Shown one piece after another: positions 9,801 to 20,973 of a stretch of 64,000 bases of DNA (positions are counted from its first letter, which is position 1; each line of letters starts with the position of its first letter). Below the pieces are notes generated by a model that was not told the origin of the DNA, made no database searches, and saw nothing but the letters and a program-made list of their open reading frames with translations. The stretch is from Guadua angustifolia (lineage: Eukaryota; Streptophyta; Magnoliopsida; Poales; Poaceae). The position numbers and the translations under genes were made by a program. Location: the NCBI GenBank assembly GCA_036346375.1, contig JAYEVE010000445.1:1-64000 (forward strand), written 5' to 3'.

Positions 9801-12052
9801 AAGGTTCATTAATGATTAAAAAGCAATTAATTTAATCTTGGTTCTAAGATTAAATATTTTTGCATGATTAGGTTTATTACAATCCCAGAAGCACATAATC
9901 ATTTCCTATATGATTTTATAAGTTATATTTTTCACATGAGCAATAATGATCATAATAGTGTGCTCTTCTCATTTTAAATTTAACTAATTATCCTGTTACT
10001 TTAAGATTGAATATTTTTGTATATTTGAGTTCATCTTGGTCTTAGCATCATATACACATTTATATTATTATTTCTTGACCTATTGCTCACATATTTGGAT
10101 TTAAGACCATAATGGGACACTAATCAAATCTTAATCCAACTAATGATTCTGCAGCTCAGAAGTTAAATACTTTTGCATATTTGGATTCTTATGGATTTTA
10201 AATGAATATATAAATTTATTTCACTGGAATTTGATTAACATTTCATGAGGTATTAAAGATCAACAGTAGCTTGGTTTGGAAAATCCTTGAAATATGAAAA
10301 TACGCTTTACCACAGAGAAAACAACTTTCTGGACTCAGCCTTCTTCCTCCTGGCGACTGGCTCGCAGGCCCCCCCTTTGCGCAGTGACAGCAAAACAGAG
10401 CATGGCTAGGGCTCGGCGGCGAGGGGTCTCCGGTGGATCTCCGGCGAATGCGAGGGCATGGAGAGCATCACCTCGGCAAGGGGAGCTCGGGAGGCGTCGA
10501 TTATTGGAAGGATAGCAGGCGATCATGTAGCCGAGCTCCGGCGGACGGAAATGGCGCTGGAGGAGACAAGCAACAAGATTAGGGATTGAATCGATGGCTT
10601 TGTAAGCATCACGGGATCACAGGAGTCCATTCTTGGGGCTTACGGAAGGAGAAACTCGAGGGGCTCCACCACATGCCGGACTTGGGGAAGAAAGGCGCCG
10701 TGGCGCAAACAACATTTCGCATGAGGAGGATGAAGATTTTTGGGGCTTTTGATGAGTAGCTTATCGGATACTATGGCTTGAAGCAATTGGGAAATGATTC
10801 ACTTTGCTTTGGCCAATTTGATTCGGCTTTGAGCTCTGGAAGGTTCGGCCATGGCAGAAAAAATCAGGGGTTTCATGTATGCAGTGGGAGAGGAAGAAGG
10901 AATGAAGGGAAAGTGAGTACTACTTGGTGATCACAAGGGAGCAAGGTATGGCTGAGGTACTAAGCAAATGGCTTGGTTTGGTTGGTGAGTCTCGGTTAGG
11001 AGCTTTACCAGTGCAACAAAGATGAGCAATGGCGGGAAGGCTTCGTGGCGGCCATCGGCGGAAGTGGGGGCGGTGAAGCTTCGCGAGAGGTCGTCGTGGG
11101 TTGTGATGAGATGAGGATGGCGCAATGAGGCGACCAAGAGGGAGCGGCTCACTGAATCGCATTAGCCGACACTGCTCTACGGGAGAGCTTCGTTCGGTCG
11201 CAAGAACAGGGGAAGAAGATGACGAGTGGGCCTGGGTCCAGCAGTCAGTGAGGGGGAGCGCCAAAAGGAATGGTCCCAGTTCAGAGGCTTCTAGAACCAG
11301 ATTTTATTAAGCTTTCAAATGAGGGTAGAAAATATCCAAACTTTTTCACCAAGGTCTCTGGTTAATGTTCTACCTCCTATAAAAGTTTTGGGTCAAAAAG
11401 ATCTACAGAGAATTAATTAAAATTCTGACATTGATGATTGCTCAATTTCCTTAATTCGGTTTTTAATTTAATTAAGGGTCTAAATGATATTATTTATTTT
11501 TGAAACTTTGTTTTTCTAAAGTATTTGATCTCATAATGCTTCTTTAAAATTTTCAAATCAAAATGTTGCTCCATTATTTTATAAAAATTCTGATATTGCA
11601 ATTTCCAGATTTTTAGGGTTTCTGTTTTGAATTTAGAAAAGTATTAATCCACATTATTAATTTATAATATTTTTACCAAAGGTATATTTTGCATTGAGGG
11701 TTTTATGATAAATTTTTGCAGCTCCAGATAAGATTTATAAATGTTTTGTAAATTCTGACAATGTATTATTTTGATTTGAAAGTTGCCTTTTCATTTTGTC
11801 TCTTCTTTTCTTTATGCATAAAATCTCAGTTGCTGGCTGAAATGATCTAATGGAATGATTAGGGTTCTCATGACAAATTTTACAGATTTTTACTTTTTGT
11901 TTCATGGCCTTTTCTCCTTTACTTGATTTTACTTGCAACACAAAATCCAAGAAAATCCAAATAAAGCAAACAATATTCAGAAATACCAAAAATATTCGCA
12001 ATCAAATTTAAATATTACACTTTTACTGTTTTAGAATTTTCGGGATGTTACA
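6851..12052 (-). mobile_element. Solo LTR of a long-LTR retrotransposon (5.2 kb)
   Basis: The sequence starts TGTGACGACCCC, ends GGGATGTTACA and is flanked by a perfect GGAAA duplication (6846-6850 and 12053-12057). No internal repeat of its ends or coding region is seen, so it is best read as one very long LTR left after recombination between two LTRs. Its reverse complement aligns by eye with solo LTR E (40830-56027, without its insertion), and it resembles solo LTR D in the same orientation. A GC-rich block (about 10320-11300) lies in otherwise AT-rich DNA. Orientation is inferred from relatedness to element F, whose PBS and PPT show its strand. Confidence 0.75.
7181..7200 (-). other. Conserved LTR stem-loop GTGAGTAC-N4-GTACTCA
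   Basis: GAGTAC and GTACTC form a perfect 6-bp stem closing a 5-base loop. Equivalent hairpins lie at 38205-38224 in D, 55696-55714 in E (inverted) and, with changed but compensated bases, at 45024-45041 and 51707-51724 in F. Confidence 0.6.
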
Positions 12053-12057
12053 GGAAA

Positions 12058-12489
12058 AGACTTGACGAAACTCTCCGCTCGCTTGTGTACGCCTCCACGC
12101 TTTGACAAGATGCGATCCTTGGTATCTTCGACACGTCGGCCGACCACGTGGCGGTCGCTCGGCGTCGAGTCGATCGCCCGCCTACTCACCAGTGACCACG
12201 TGGCGGTCGCCCGGCGTCGGGCCTGATCGCCACTTTGCTTTCGCCAGCCGACCACGTGGCTTTGGTCGCCCGGCGTCGGGGCTGCTCACCCGTCGCTTTC
12301 GCCAGGCGACCACAGGCGATCGCTCGGCGTCGGGGCTGTCGCCCGCTTGCTTTCGCCCGGTGACCACGTCTTTCGATGCGCTGGCGTCGAGGTTGGTCGC
12401 CCGCTTGCTCACCGAGCCACCACGTTTCGGTACTCGTATCCCCTCCTAGCCGCGGCGGGGAGGGTACCTCGGTGTAAAGTACACCGACA
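12058..12489 (-). repeat. 3' LTR of element A, piece 2 (U3)
   Basis: This continues the LTR after the solo-LTR insertion and ends AAGTACACCGACA at 12489, matching AAGTACGCCGACA at 35249. It holds GC-rich tandem repeats (12128-12425). The internal side beyond 12489 reads GGGACTAT on the minus strand, a weak polypurine tract. Confidence 0.85.
12128..12425 (-). repeat. GC-rich tandem repeats in U3 of 3' LTR
   Basis: About five diverged units of roughly 55-60 bases share GACCACGTGGC, TCGCYCGGCGTCG and TCGCCCGCTTGCT words. The 5' LTR has an equivalent array at 34917-35185. They lie upstream of the TATA box in element orientation, so they could act as promoter or enhancer elements; this role is inferred. 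Confidence 0.7.
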
Positions 12490-12678
12490 ATAGTCCCTGG
12501 GCCCGTCCTGGAGCACGCGCCAGGTCTTTCATATTTCTTTAAAGTTGGCGTGCTCCCGGACGGGTCCATCACTTCTGCGCATGCAACCACTCTAGTCTTT
12601 TCCACTTCCGCCGCCTTCTCTCGGGACCTGAAACATTGCACACTTTTGCCTTTTCGCGAACCACCATCACGAGAAACC

Positions 12679-12686
12679 TATTAATA
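12679..12686 (+). promoter_or_regulatory. TATA-like element upstream of the reverse-strand accessory gene
   Basis: TATTAATA lies about 100 bases before the ATG at 12783, followed by a CT-rich leader typical of plant 5' UTRs. It suggests the accessory gene of element A has its own promoter opposed to the LTR promoter. Prediction only. Confidence 0.3.
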
Positions 12687-12782
12687 CACGCGCCTGTGCC
12701 CGGCGGTTCACGCTCTTTTTGACTCCTCTGTCTTTTTCCTTGCCTCTTCAACTTCCTTGCTCGAACACATCACTTCGCTCCA

Positions 12783-14018
12783 ATGGCGCAACCGTTTCCC
12801 TCCTAGAGCATCGACCGGGAGAGGGCAACGAGGCTTTCCCTGACTGTCGCCGAGGGTTCCCTTCACCTCCACCATGGAACCCTCGCTCTGCGGTGTGATG
12901 CCGGGGAGATCATCGTCTTCTCCTGGGCGCTGCTGGCAAGCCTAGTCCCGCCCTTCTCTGAGTTCTTCCTCACCATCCTCCACTTCTACGAGATCCACCA
13001 TCTTCATCTCACCGCCAACTCTGTCCTCATTCTCTCCACCTTCGCTTATCTCTGCGAGATGTTCGTGGGGGTAATGCCCAATCTCCCTCTCTTCCGCTTC
13101 TTCTACACCCTCCATGGCTCCACAGACGGCGGAGTCGTGGGGAGTTTCCGCCTCCGCGACGGATCGTCCTCCCGCTACATTCCCTTCCAGTCGAAGACCA
13201 CCTGGAAGGCGTGGCAAAGCGACTAGCTATCTGTGGTGGCGATAAGCGGAGTCGATGCCCTAAGGATGCCCCTAGCCGGTAGAGGCCATCGAGAACTGGG
13301 GCTCACCCGTTGAGGAGAGACAGCAATGAGCTTCGCGATCTTGGCTAACATCAATCGATCGCGAGATCTTTGGGTGACCGGCACTGGTGGTCCAGGACTT
13401 CGTGACCCGGAGGATCAGTCCCCTGCGTCGGCATGCCCGATCGGCATGGCAATATATGGGCGACGATGACATGACCCGCACATATCCGGGCTGTAAGTTT
13501 TCGGAATCATTTTTTTGATTTTTTGTGGTTGTCTTCAACTTATAACCTTTTCTCCATCTTTCATCAGGCGCAGGGAATTTGGATGCTCCGACTATCGCCA
13601 AATGGCTAGCCGGGCTGCTACCATCGATGCTGAGTGATTTAAACTTCTCGGCCGGGGCCCAGCCACTCTGCGATCTGGAGTCTGCGGAGCACCTCCAGAT
13701 CATCAAGTCGTTCCCGGCAATGGACTCCATCGGGCCCGCGACGTTGCCGCCCCACAGCCCCTGGTGATCAAGGAGGACCCGGCCCGGTTGATTTAGCCGA
13801 GGCCTTGAACAGCGGCCGTCCTCTTTGGACGCCCCGGGTGCGGACCCAAAGAGGCCTCCGAGCACTCTGATGAGTGAGGTCTTCATCAACCGCGGGTAAC
13901 TTCTTTCGCTCCTGCCCCGGCACCGACTCCACCGGCACCGAGAGCTCCAGCCACCACTTCGCGGGTCGGGCTTGCTCTTCCCTCGTCTTCCTTCAGTTTC
14001 CCAGCGCTTCCCCGGGCG
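12783..14018 (+). pseudogene. Reverse-strand accessory gene of element A, 5' part (Transposase_28-like)
   Basis: This gene runs opposite to pol in the 3' part of the Tat element. From the ATG at 12783 one frame, with a stop after seven codons and another at 13224, encodes PPFSEFFLTILHFYEIHHLH and, further on, LCEMFVGVMPNLPLFRFFYT. That is the pattern of PF04195 (Transposase_28, the putative gypsy-type transposon domain): an aromatic-rich helix followed by LCExFxGVxPxxxLFRxFF. A plausible intron (GTAAGT to CATCAG, 13493-13567) precedes a second exon. The gene is cut at 14018 by the Sirevirus and resumes at 26932. Its function in the element is unknown. With three in-frame stops it is a pseudogene as read. 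Confidence 0.75.
13493..13567 (+). other. Predicted intron in the accessory gene
   Basis: A 75-base T-rich stretch begins GTAAGTTTTC and ends CTTTCATCAG, with AT-rich content in contrast to the GC-rich flanks. These features fit a short plant U2 intron. Splicing has not been shown. Confidence 0.5.
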
Positions 14019-14457
14019 GCACCTGATAGCATCTAGGCCCCCTCAATCTTGCTTTTATATATTGTTTATTTGTTTTGGTGTTGATGACCAAGTTAGATAA
14101 TACTCTCATAGTGAAATCATGAACGGAACATACTGGATCAACAAGATTAAGGTATATTAATCTTTTAGTTTCGACTTGGGAGTTGATTCAAGTCAAACAA
14201 GTTATTTTTTCTGTTCAATTTGTACTATCAAGAGGACTTGGCACAAGTTGGTATCATGGTTTATTAGGAAAACATTACTCTAGGCGACTTGGAGCTAAAA
14301 CTCTTTACTTCAATTTAAACCTTGAACCAAAATTAGTACTTTAATATTTTGACAAAAATACCTTGCATTTCAACAGAACAAATTGTATGATTTCATAACT
14401 TAAGTCATTGCAAAACTTGTAATAAGTTTCAGCGTATTCTCTCTATCCCATCTATAG

Positions 14458-14619
14458 CGGACCTAAAGTTAGGTCCGGCATACATGTGGTCTTAGCAAAG
14501 ACAAAGTTTGAGAATCTTACATCTATAGCGGACCTAAAGTTAGGTCCGGCATACACTGCCTTGAGAAGTATTCGAAACTCATCCATTGCCCATCTATAGC
14601 GGACCTAACTTTAGGTCCG
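14458..14619 (+). repeat. Three palindromic modules in Sirevirus U3
   Basis: Nine-base arms CGGACCTAA and TTAGGTCCG separated by two bases occur at 14458-14477, 14529-14548 and 14600-14619, spaced exactly 71 bases apart. Each is preceded by CATCTATAG and followed by GCATA. The 3' LTR has the same three at 25722-25741, 25793-25812 and 25865-25884 (the last imperfect). Palindromic repeats are a known feature of Sirevirus LTRs; their role is not settled. Confidence 0.8.
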
Positions 14620-15065
14620 GCATAAATGTCTCTATAAGCCTTTGCTATTCCACTATCTGAGATGCATTCTTTTAAGACTGCTATATTTTATTTCAAAATT
14701 ATATTATCTCAGTGTTTAAATATCATTTCAAAAAGCTTTTAGACCAAAAATATATTTCAAAAGAAAAACAAATCTTATGTCTAAAAGTCTTTACTCAAAA
14801 ATCATCCTTAGCCCTTGATCATAAGGTTTTATCCCCATCGAGGCCATGTTTGTAGATCCGGACGATATTTTGAGACCAATCCGCCATACACATTTTTGGT
14901 CTGCCATACACATCTGAACTTGCCGATTCGGTCCGTGATACACATGATCGATATCGCTAAAAATGATTTTTGGTCATTATAGCGTGTTTTATCTCAATTT
15001 TTATATCCTGACACGTTACAACGGTCACTATGGTAGGTACAACGGCTATATCTCTCAAAATTGAG

Positions 15066-15073
15066 TATATAAA
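15066..15073 (+). promoter_or_regulatory. TATA box of Sirevirus 5' LTR
   Basis: TATATAAA lies in GAGTATATAAACATTGGC, about 620 bases before the LTR end, leaving a U3 of about 1.05 kb. The same box is at 26305-26312 in the 3' LTR. Confidence 0.7.
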
Positions 15074-15690
15074 CATTGGCTGTGCTATCTACCATAGAAT
15101 TTTTATGAACTCCTTCACATTTTAGCATTCAAAAACTCTCATTTCTCAGAAAGGAGTCGGTTTTCACCTGAGATTCAAAAATCATCTTTCTTCTAAGTGA
15201 TTGAGCTCCAAGTGTGTCTAGCTGTGTGTTTTTCGAGTGTAAACCAAGAGACAGAACTTGTGAGAAGTTTATTACTCTTGGATCATTTCGATCCTAGGCG
15301 ACTTGGAGGAAGTGAAGAGTTAGACTGTCCAAAAGATGATTGTGGAAGGCGTCTCTTGTTGTGAAAGGTTTGGAGCTCACCTCCTTTGGAGTGGTGAAAG
15401 AGCTACCCCGAGTGTGATCCCAAGCTACTGCGACTAGCTGTGGGAGAAGCAATACTTCGAGAGAAGTGCTTCAACGAGGATTAGGAGGAGTGCTCTGAAC
15501 CTCGAGATAACTCTCTTGTCTCTTTGTCTTTTATTTCATTTTCTATCTTTGCTTTATTTATTCTTGTTGTATTGATTGTTTCTTTGTGTTAGTTCATTGT
15601 AGTTTAGGTAAATAAGTTAAATCTGTGATTTAAAGTGAAAATTGTAAAGTTGCCTATTCACCCCCCTCTAGGCCAACTCGTTCCTTCAAG

Positions 15691-15704
15691 TGGTATCGAG
15701 CAGG
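15691..15704 (+). other. Sirevirus primer-binding site
   Basis: TGGTATCGAGCAGG begins two bases after the LTR end. It resembles the initiator-tRNA-Met primer site common in plant copia elements, with the CGAGC variant typical of Sireviruses. Confidence 0.8.
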
Positions 15705-15733
15705 TTTGCCTTTGATAGCAAGCGCTTTGGTAA

Positions 15734-17400
15734 ATGGCGAGAAATGGTTTACTCTCTTGTTAGTGTAGGTAGAGTACTGTGTTTGATGGTACTAATTATG
15801 CTTATTGGAAAATTAGAATGAGATGTTATTTAGAAGGTTTGTTGGGTATGATGTTTGGAGGGTTACAGAAAAGCCTTTGCCTCCACGTATCATACCCGAA
15901 GGGCAAACTACATATGGTGAACCCACCCCTGGTGAGATTCAGAATATGCAGTATGATGCTCAAGCTAGAAATGCCATATTTTCTTGTCTTAGCTTAGAAG
16001 TCTTTGATAGAGTTAGCAATCTAACATCTGCTTATGATATATGGGCTACTCTACAAGATATCCATGAGGGTACCTCTGATGTTAAAGAAGAAAGATATTA
16101 TGTTGTCAGAGAAAGATTTGATCAATTTAAAATGCTTCCTCAAGAAAATGCTAATGATATGTTTACTAGGCTTAATCCTATTATCAATGAACTCAAAGGC
16201 CTAGGGACTAAAATTTCCGATGTTGAGGTTTGCGGGGAAAATGGTAAGAGTTCTTCCCGAGCCTATCACGACTTGATCACCTACTTATCAAACAGTGGTG
16301 ATCTCAGAAGGCTCACTCCTACTGAGTTGCTAGGGAAGATTTCAGCTCACGAGCTCACCTTGGCCGAAGAAGATGCACCAAAGAAGAAATCCATTGCTCT
16401 CAAGGCCAAGGAAGTGAAGCAAGACTCATCAGATGAGAGTGATGATGAGTCAAGTGATGCTGAAGGTGAAGATGTGAAGAAATTAGCTTTGCTAATGAAA
16501 AGAGCAAACAAACTCATGAGAAGAGTAAACTTCAAGGACAAAGGAAGGTTAAACTCTTACTCTAAGAAAAATCCTTTTGCTAATGTTGTTTGTTTTGAAT
16601 GTAATGAAAAGGACACATTGCTGCTCGGTGCCCCAACAAAAGCAAAAAGAAGAATAAGTATAAGAACGATGAAGATGAAGATGATGAGAAAACCCATGAT
16701 AAACCAAAGAAGAGGTATTATAAGAAGGGTTATTTCAAAAAATTCTCAAAGAAAGGCAAAGGTGAAGCTCACATAGGAGAATGGATCAGCGATGAAGATA
16801 GCTCAAGTGAAGAATCATCTTGGGATGATGAAAACTCAAGATCAAAGGGTCTAGTTGGACTTGCCTTTGGATGAGTCAACTCCTCCACCACCTCGTTACC
16901 TCTATGTCGATGGCTAGAACACAGATGAGGAAAAGGTCGGTGACTCACCCACTTATGATGAGCTAGTCGAAATAGTTGAAGAATTGAATAGTGCTTTGCA
17001 TGCTAAAACAACTTCAACTAGAAGTCTCAAAAAGACTATTCTTTGGCTTAACTAGTGACCTTGAGTTGCTAAGAGATAATCATGATAAACTGGCGATGAG
17101 CATGCTAAGACTATAAAATTATATGATGATCTTGTCTCTAGTCATGCTTTATTTGTTAAAAATCATGAGGATTTGAAGAATAAGTATTGTGAGTTAGAAA
17201 TTGAAACTGAGATGATTACCAACAAGTCTGATCATGTTGCTGTCAATAATGTATCTATTGCTTGTGACTTGTTAATAAGTAAAAACTCTGTCTCTAGTTC
17301 TTCTAGTACTTGTGATGAAAATTGCAAATCGCTTCTGTGCTAAAGAACTTAAATCTGAAAATGAAGAGTTAAAAACAAAGATAGCCAGATTTGATAAAGG
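15734..17400 (+). pseudogene. Sirevirus gag (UBN2-type capsid, zinc knuckle, coiled coil), frameshifted
   Basis: Gag packages element RNA into cytoplasmic virus-like particles. From the ATG at 15734 the frame reads MARNGLLSC, two stops, then FDGTNYAYWKIRMRCYL, the start of a UBN2-type gag domain. After a frame change near 15823 it continues for about 270 codons, including LTSAYDIWATLQDIHEG and ERFDQFKMLPQENANDMF. The first zinc knuckle starts CFECNEK near 16593 and is then broken by an apparent one-base loss. A lysine- and acid-rich tail and a coiled-coil-like region follow in shifting frames. The 15734 ATG is chosen as the first after the PBS in the frame of the capsid start. Confidence 0.8.
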
Positions 17401-17409
17401 TCTGGAAAA

Positions 17410-17844
17410 ATGCTTTCTGGGCAGCGCTATTCTTACAAAATTCTGGTTGAACAAAAACCTAACTTGGGCAAGAAGGGTCTAGGTTACCAACCTAATCACT
17501 TGCTCAAGAAAAATGGTTTAAACAAAACCAAACAGATTTTTGTCAAGAAAAGCTCTCATTGTTATTACTGCCATAATTCTAATCATGAATCTAAAAATTG
17601 CCTTCTTGCTAGTACTCCTTATGCTAAAATTGATAGAAAATGTATGGTAGATGCTCATTACATGCTATTTAAGAATTTTAGGGGCAATATGAATGTTAAG
17701 TATGTTGGTCCTTCTAATCTTGATAAGAAACTTAAGGCTATTTGGGTTCCCAAGACTATGCTATTGAATCCTTTTAGGCCAAAGATGATTGAGACTAACA
17801 TTAAAGGACCCAAAAGTATTTGGGTACCTAAAATCAAGAAATGA
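17410..17844 (+). pseudogene. Sirevirus gag-pol junction with second zinc knuckle
   Basis: This open stretch of 144 codons contains HCYYCHNSNHESKNC, a complete CX2CX4HX4C zinc knuckle at about 17557-17601, in a lysine-rich context. It ends with two WVPK repeats (AIWVPKTM and SIWVPKIKK) just before the protease. A second knuckle placed well downstream of the first is typical of long Sirevirus gag proteins. It is one part of a single ancestral gag-pol frame. Confidence 0.75.
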
Positions 17845-17849
17845 CTTTA

Positions 17850-18235
17850 CAGGTAAATTATAAAAGTGGTGGCGGCATTGGGTGATAGGCAGTGGATGCA
17901 CCCAACACATGACAGAACTTCAAAATGTTCACATCAATTGAAGGTGAGAGTGATCCAAGCCACAAAATCACATTTGGTGATATGACAAAAAGAAAGGTAA
18001 AAGGGCTTGGTAAGATTGCTATTTCAAATGATCACTCCATTGATAATGTACTCCTAGTTGATTCATTAAATTTCAATCTTTTATCTGTAGCTCAATTATG
18101 TGATCTTGGATTCCATTGTAACTTCTCTATTGATGGGGTAGCAGTGTTTGACAAAAGTGAAAAGCTTGTTTTTAAAGGTTTTAGATTTCAAAATCTTTAT
18201 TTAGTTGATTTCAAATCTAACTCCTCATGCATTTC
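17850..18235 (+). pseudogene. Sirevirus aspartic protease, active-site Asp not seen
   Basis: The protease would cut the gag-pol polyprotein. Near 17880 the frame reads WVIGSGCTQHMT, which aligns with the copia protease active-site block, where the residue before SG is normally aspartate. Here that codon is GGC (Gly). The following frame from 17925 gives SHKITFGDMTKRKVKGLGK and NFNLLSVAQLCDLGF, both usual for the copia protease to integrase linker. The Gly could be a real inactivating change or a sequence error. Confidence 0.7.
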
Positions 18236-18239
18236 AACT

Positions 18240-19160
18240 TGTCATTGGCCAAAGTATCTCTTGGATGGCTTTGGCACGAAGGCGACTTGGGCATGTAGGT
18301 ATGTCTAATCTTAAAAAGCTTTTCAAAAATGAGCTAGTGGTTGGGTGAAAGATGTGAAATTTGAAAAGAATAGGCTATGCGATTGCTTGTCGAGCGGGCA
18401 AACAAGTAGCCAATTCTCATCCATCCAAAAGCATCATGTCCACCTCTAGACCACTTGAGTTCTTTGCATATGGATGTTTTGGCCCTACTTCATATGCGGC
18501 ATAGGTGGTAACTCATCTTGTTTAGTCATTGTTGATGATTTTTCAGTTACTTGGGTATTCTTTTTGCCTAACAAAAGTGAAGTTGGAAAAATCTTCAAAA
18601 CTTTTGCAAAAGGGCTCAAAATGAATTTGTTGTCCCATCAAGAAGATTAGAAGTGACAATGGATCTGAATTTGTTAATACAAATATTATTGAATCTTGTG
18701 ATGAACTAGGAATTAAGCATGAATTATGCGCTACTTATACTCCTCAACAAAATGGTGTAGTTGAAAGAAAGAATAGAGCGTTAATTGAAATGGCTAGGTC
18801 AATGCTAGATGAATATAATACTTGATGTTTTTGGCTGAAGCCATTAACCTTTGCTTGCCATCTTTGTTAATAGACTTTATCTTCATAAATTACTTAAGAA
18901 AACTCCTTATGAATTGTTGGTTGGTAGAAGACCTAATATTTCATACTTTAGAGTTTTTGGTTGTAAAATATATATATATAAGAAGAGAACTCATTTGGGA
19001 AAATTTCAAACTAGGTGTGATACTGGTATCATGTTAGGTTATTCATCTAAGTCAAAAGCCTATAGAGTGTTTAACAATTCAACTAGCTTAGTAGAAGAAA
19101 CCTATGATGTAAAATTTGATGAATCTAATGGCTCACAAGGTGAGCATGAGAATTAGATGA
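18240..19160 (+). pseudogene. Sirevirus integrase, frameshifted
   Basis: Integrase joins element cDNA to host DNA. The gag_pre-integrase block is recognisable near 18265-18310 (WHxxxLGHVGMSN across a frame change). The catalytic core follows with VIVDDFS near 18530, SDNGSEFVNTN near 18655 and TPQQNGVVERKNRALIEMAR near 18740, so the D, D and E of the DDE triad are readable. The C-terminal part (18851-19156) carries KTPYELLVGRRPNISYFRVF and GCKIYIYKK. At least three frame changes separate these pieces. Confidence 0.82.
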
Positions 19161-20342
19161 TGTAGGTGAAGATGGATTAGTACAAGCCATGAAGAAGATG
19201 GAGATCGGTGAGATCAAACCCAAAGAAGATCAAGAACAACCACCTACTCAATCAATGGTACCACAAGATGGATCTCTTGAAGAAGATGATGAAAAGGAAC
19301 AAGAAAGACTCACTTTGATCAAGAGTCATCATACCATAGCTAAAGATCATCCTTCGGACTTAATCATTGGTGAAATAAGTAAGGGTGTCCAAACTCGTTC
19401 TAGACAAGCTTCCTTTTGTGAACATTACTCGTTTGTTTCTTGTGTTGAACCAAGAGCAGTTGAAGAAGCTCTAGAAGAGGCTGATTGGATCATTGCCATG
19501 GAAGAAGAACTCAACAACCGAAAGAAACAAAGTGCGGAGTCTTCTTGAATGGCCTAAGGATCAAAATGTCATTGGCATAAAATGGGTGTTCAGAAATAAA
19601 CAAGATGAAAATGGAGTAGTAATTAGAAACAAGGCAAGATTGGTAGCTCAGGGTTTCACTCAAGTGGAAGGACTTGATTATGGAGAGACTTATGCTCTGT
19701 GGCACGCCTAGAAGCTATCCGGTTTCTTCTTGCCTTTGCTACTCATTTTAATATCACTCTTTTCAAATGGATGTAAAAAGTGCATTTCTTAATGGTTTTA
19801 TTGATGAAACTGTTTATGTTGAACAACCACCGGTTTTGAAAATTCAAATATGCCTAATCATGTTTACAAATTATCTAAAGCTCTCTATGGCCTAAAACAA
19901 GCTCCTAGAGCTTGGTATGAGCGATCTTAGAGACTTTCGATAAATAAGAACTTCAAAATTGGGAAGGTAGATCCAACATTATTTCTAAAAGACATCAATG
20001 GAACATTAATGATTTGCCAAATTTATGTAGATGATATCATTTTGGTTGTACTAATGATTCTCTCTGCAAAGAATTTGGTGACATGATGGCCAGGGAATTC
20101 GAGATGTCAATGATAGGAGAGCTGACATTCTTTCTTGGATTTCAAGTCAAGCAATTGAAGGAAGGTACCTTTATTTCTCAAGAAAAGTACATCAAAGATC
20201 TTCTCAAGCGCTTCAAAATGGAAGAATGCAAGCCAATAAAAACTCCCATGGCTACAAATACACATCTTGATCAAGATGTGGGAGGTAAGTCTGTTGACCA
20301 AAAGCTTTTTAGGTCTATGATTGGTTCATTATTATATTTGTG
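19160..20342 (+). pseudogene. Sirevirus reverse transcriptase (RVT_2), frameshifted
   Basis: After an acidic linker the copia RT begins with EEADWIIAMEEELNN at about 19475. It continues KWVFRNKQDENGVVIRNKAR and LVAQGFTQVEGLDYGETYA, then the MDVKSAFLNGFIDETVYVEQ block near 19775, ALYGLKQAPRAWYE near 19890 and the active site YVDDI near 20023, followed by FKMEECKPIKTPM and RSMIGSLLYL, where a stop falls at 20341. The catalytic aspartates of YVDD and MDVK are present. Frame changes occur near 19545, 19705, 19830 and 20045. Confidence 0.88.
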
Positions 20343-20439
20343 ACATCTAGGCCGATATCATGTTTAGTGTATGCATGTGTGCTAGATTTCAAATTGCTCC
20401 TAAAGAAGTTCACTTAAGTCTTTGTGAAAAGAATATTTA

Positions 20440-20973
20440 GATATCTTAAATTTACTTCTAGTATTGGTCTTTGGTACCCCAAAGGTGCTTCTTTTGAGCT
20501 TCTCGGCTACTCAGATTCGACTATGCGGTTGCAAAATCGACCATAAAAAGTACTTACGGGGATGTCATTTGCTTGGTAGATCTTTGGTTTCTTGGTGTTC
20601 GAAAAAGCAAAATTCAGTAGCACTTTCAACTGCCGAAGCTGAATACATAGCTGCAGGAAGTTGTTGTGCTCAAATTCTATTCATCAAACAAACATTTCTG
20701 GATTTTGGAATCAAATTTAGCAATGTGCCTCTGTTATGTGATAATGAAAGTACGGTAAAAATAGCAAACAACCCAGTCCAACATTCTAGAACTAAGCACA
20801 TTGAAATTAGACATCACTTCATTCGTGATCATGTTGCTAAAGGAGACATTGTGCTTAGTTATGTCAGAACTGAGGATCAGTTGGCTGATATTTTTACTAA
20901 ACCTCTTGATGAGGCAAGATTTTCAAAATTAAGAAATGAATTGAATATAATTGATTATTCAAATATTGTTTGA
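20440..20973 (+). pseudogene. Sirevirus RNase H (Ty1/copia type)
   Basis: The domain starts around WYPKGASFELLGYSDS (near 20473), changes frame, and then is open from about 20560 to the stop at 20973. Diagnostic blocks are SWCSKKQNSVALSTAEAEYI, CDNESTVKIANNP, SRTKHIEIRHHFIRD and TEDQLADIFTKPL. The catalytic residues S-D-S, the E of TAEAEY and the D of CDN are present. The TGA at 20971-20973 is followed within 15 bases by the first AAGGGGGAG tract. Confidence 0.88.

Larger units (their letters stand above)
14024..15688 (+). repeat. 5' LTR of the Sirevirus (1665 bp)
   Basis: The LTR runs from TGATAGCATCTAGG to CTCGTTCCTTCA. It holds three GGACCTAA/TTAGGTCC palindromes in U3 (14458-14619), further CGGTCCGTG-type words near 14930, and a TATA box at 15066-15073. 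It matches 25286-26926 along its whole length. Confidence 0.93.

Noticed and set aside
6851..12052. Complete LTR retrotransposon or DNA transposon instead of a solo LTR
   Set aside because: No second copy of either end inside it and no coding region. A 5-bp TSD with TG...CA ends favours an LTR, although a highly derived element cannot be excluded.
12102..12641. ORFs of 115 and 151 codons in the element A 3' LTR
   Set aside because: Produced by GC-rich tandem repeats of U3 with no stop codons.
15691..15704. tRNA gene fragment
   Set aside because: Only the primer-binding complement of a tRNA 3' end; no cloverleaf around it.
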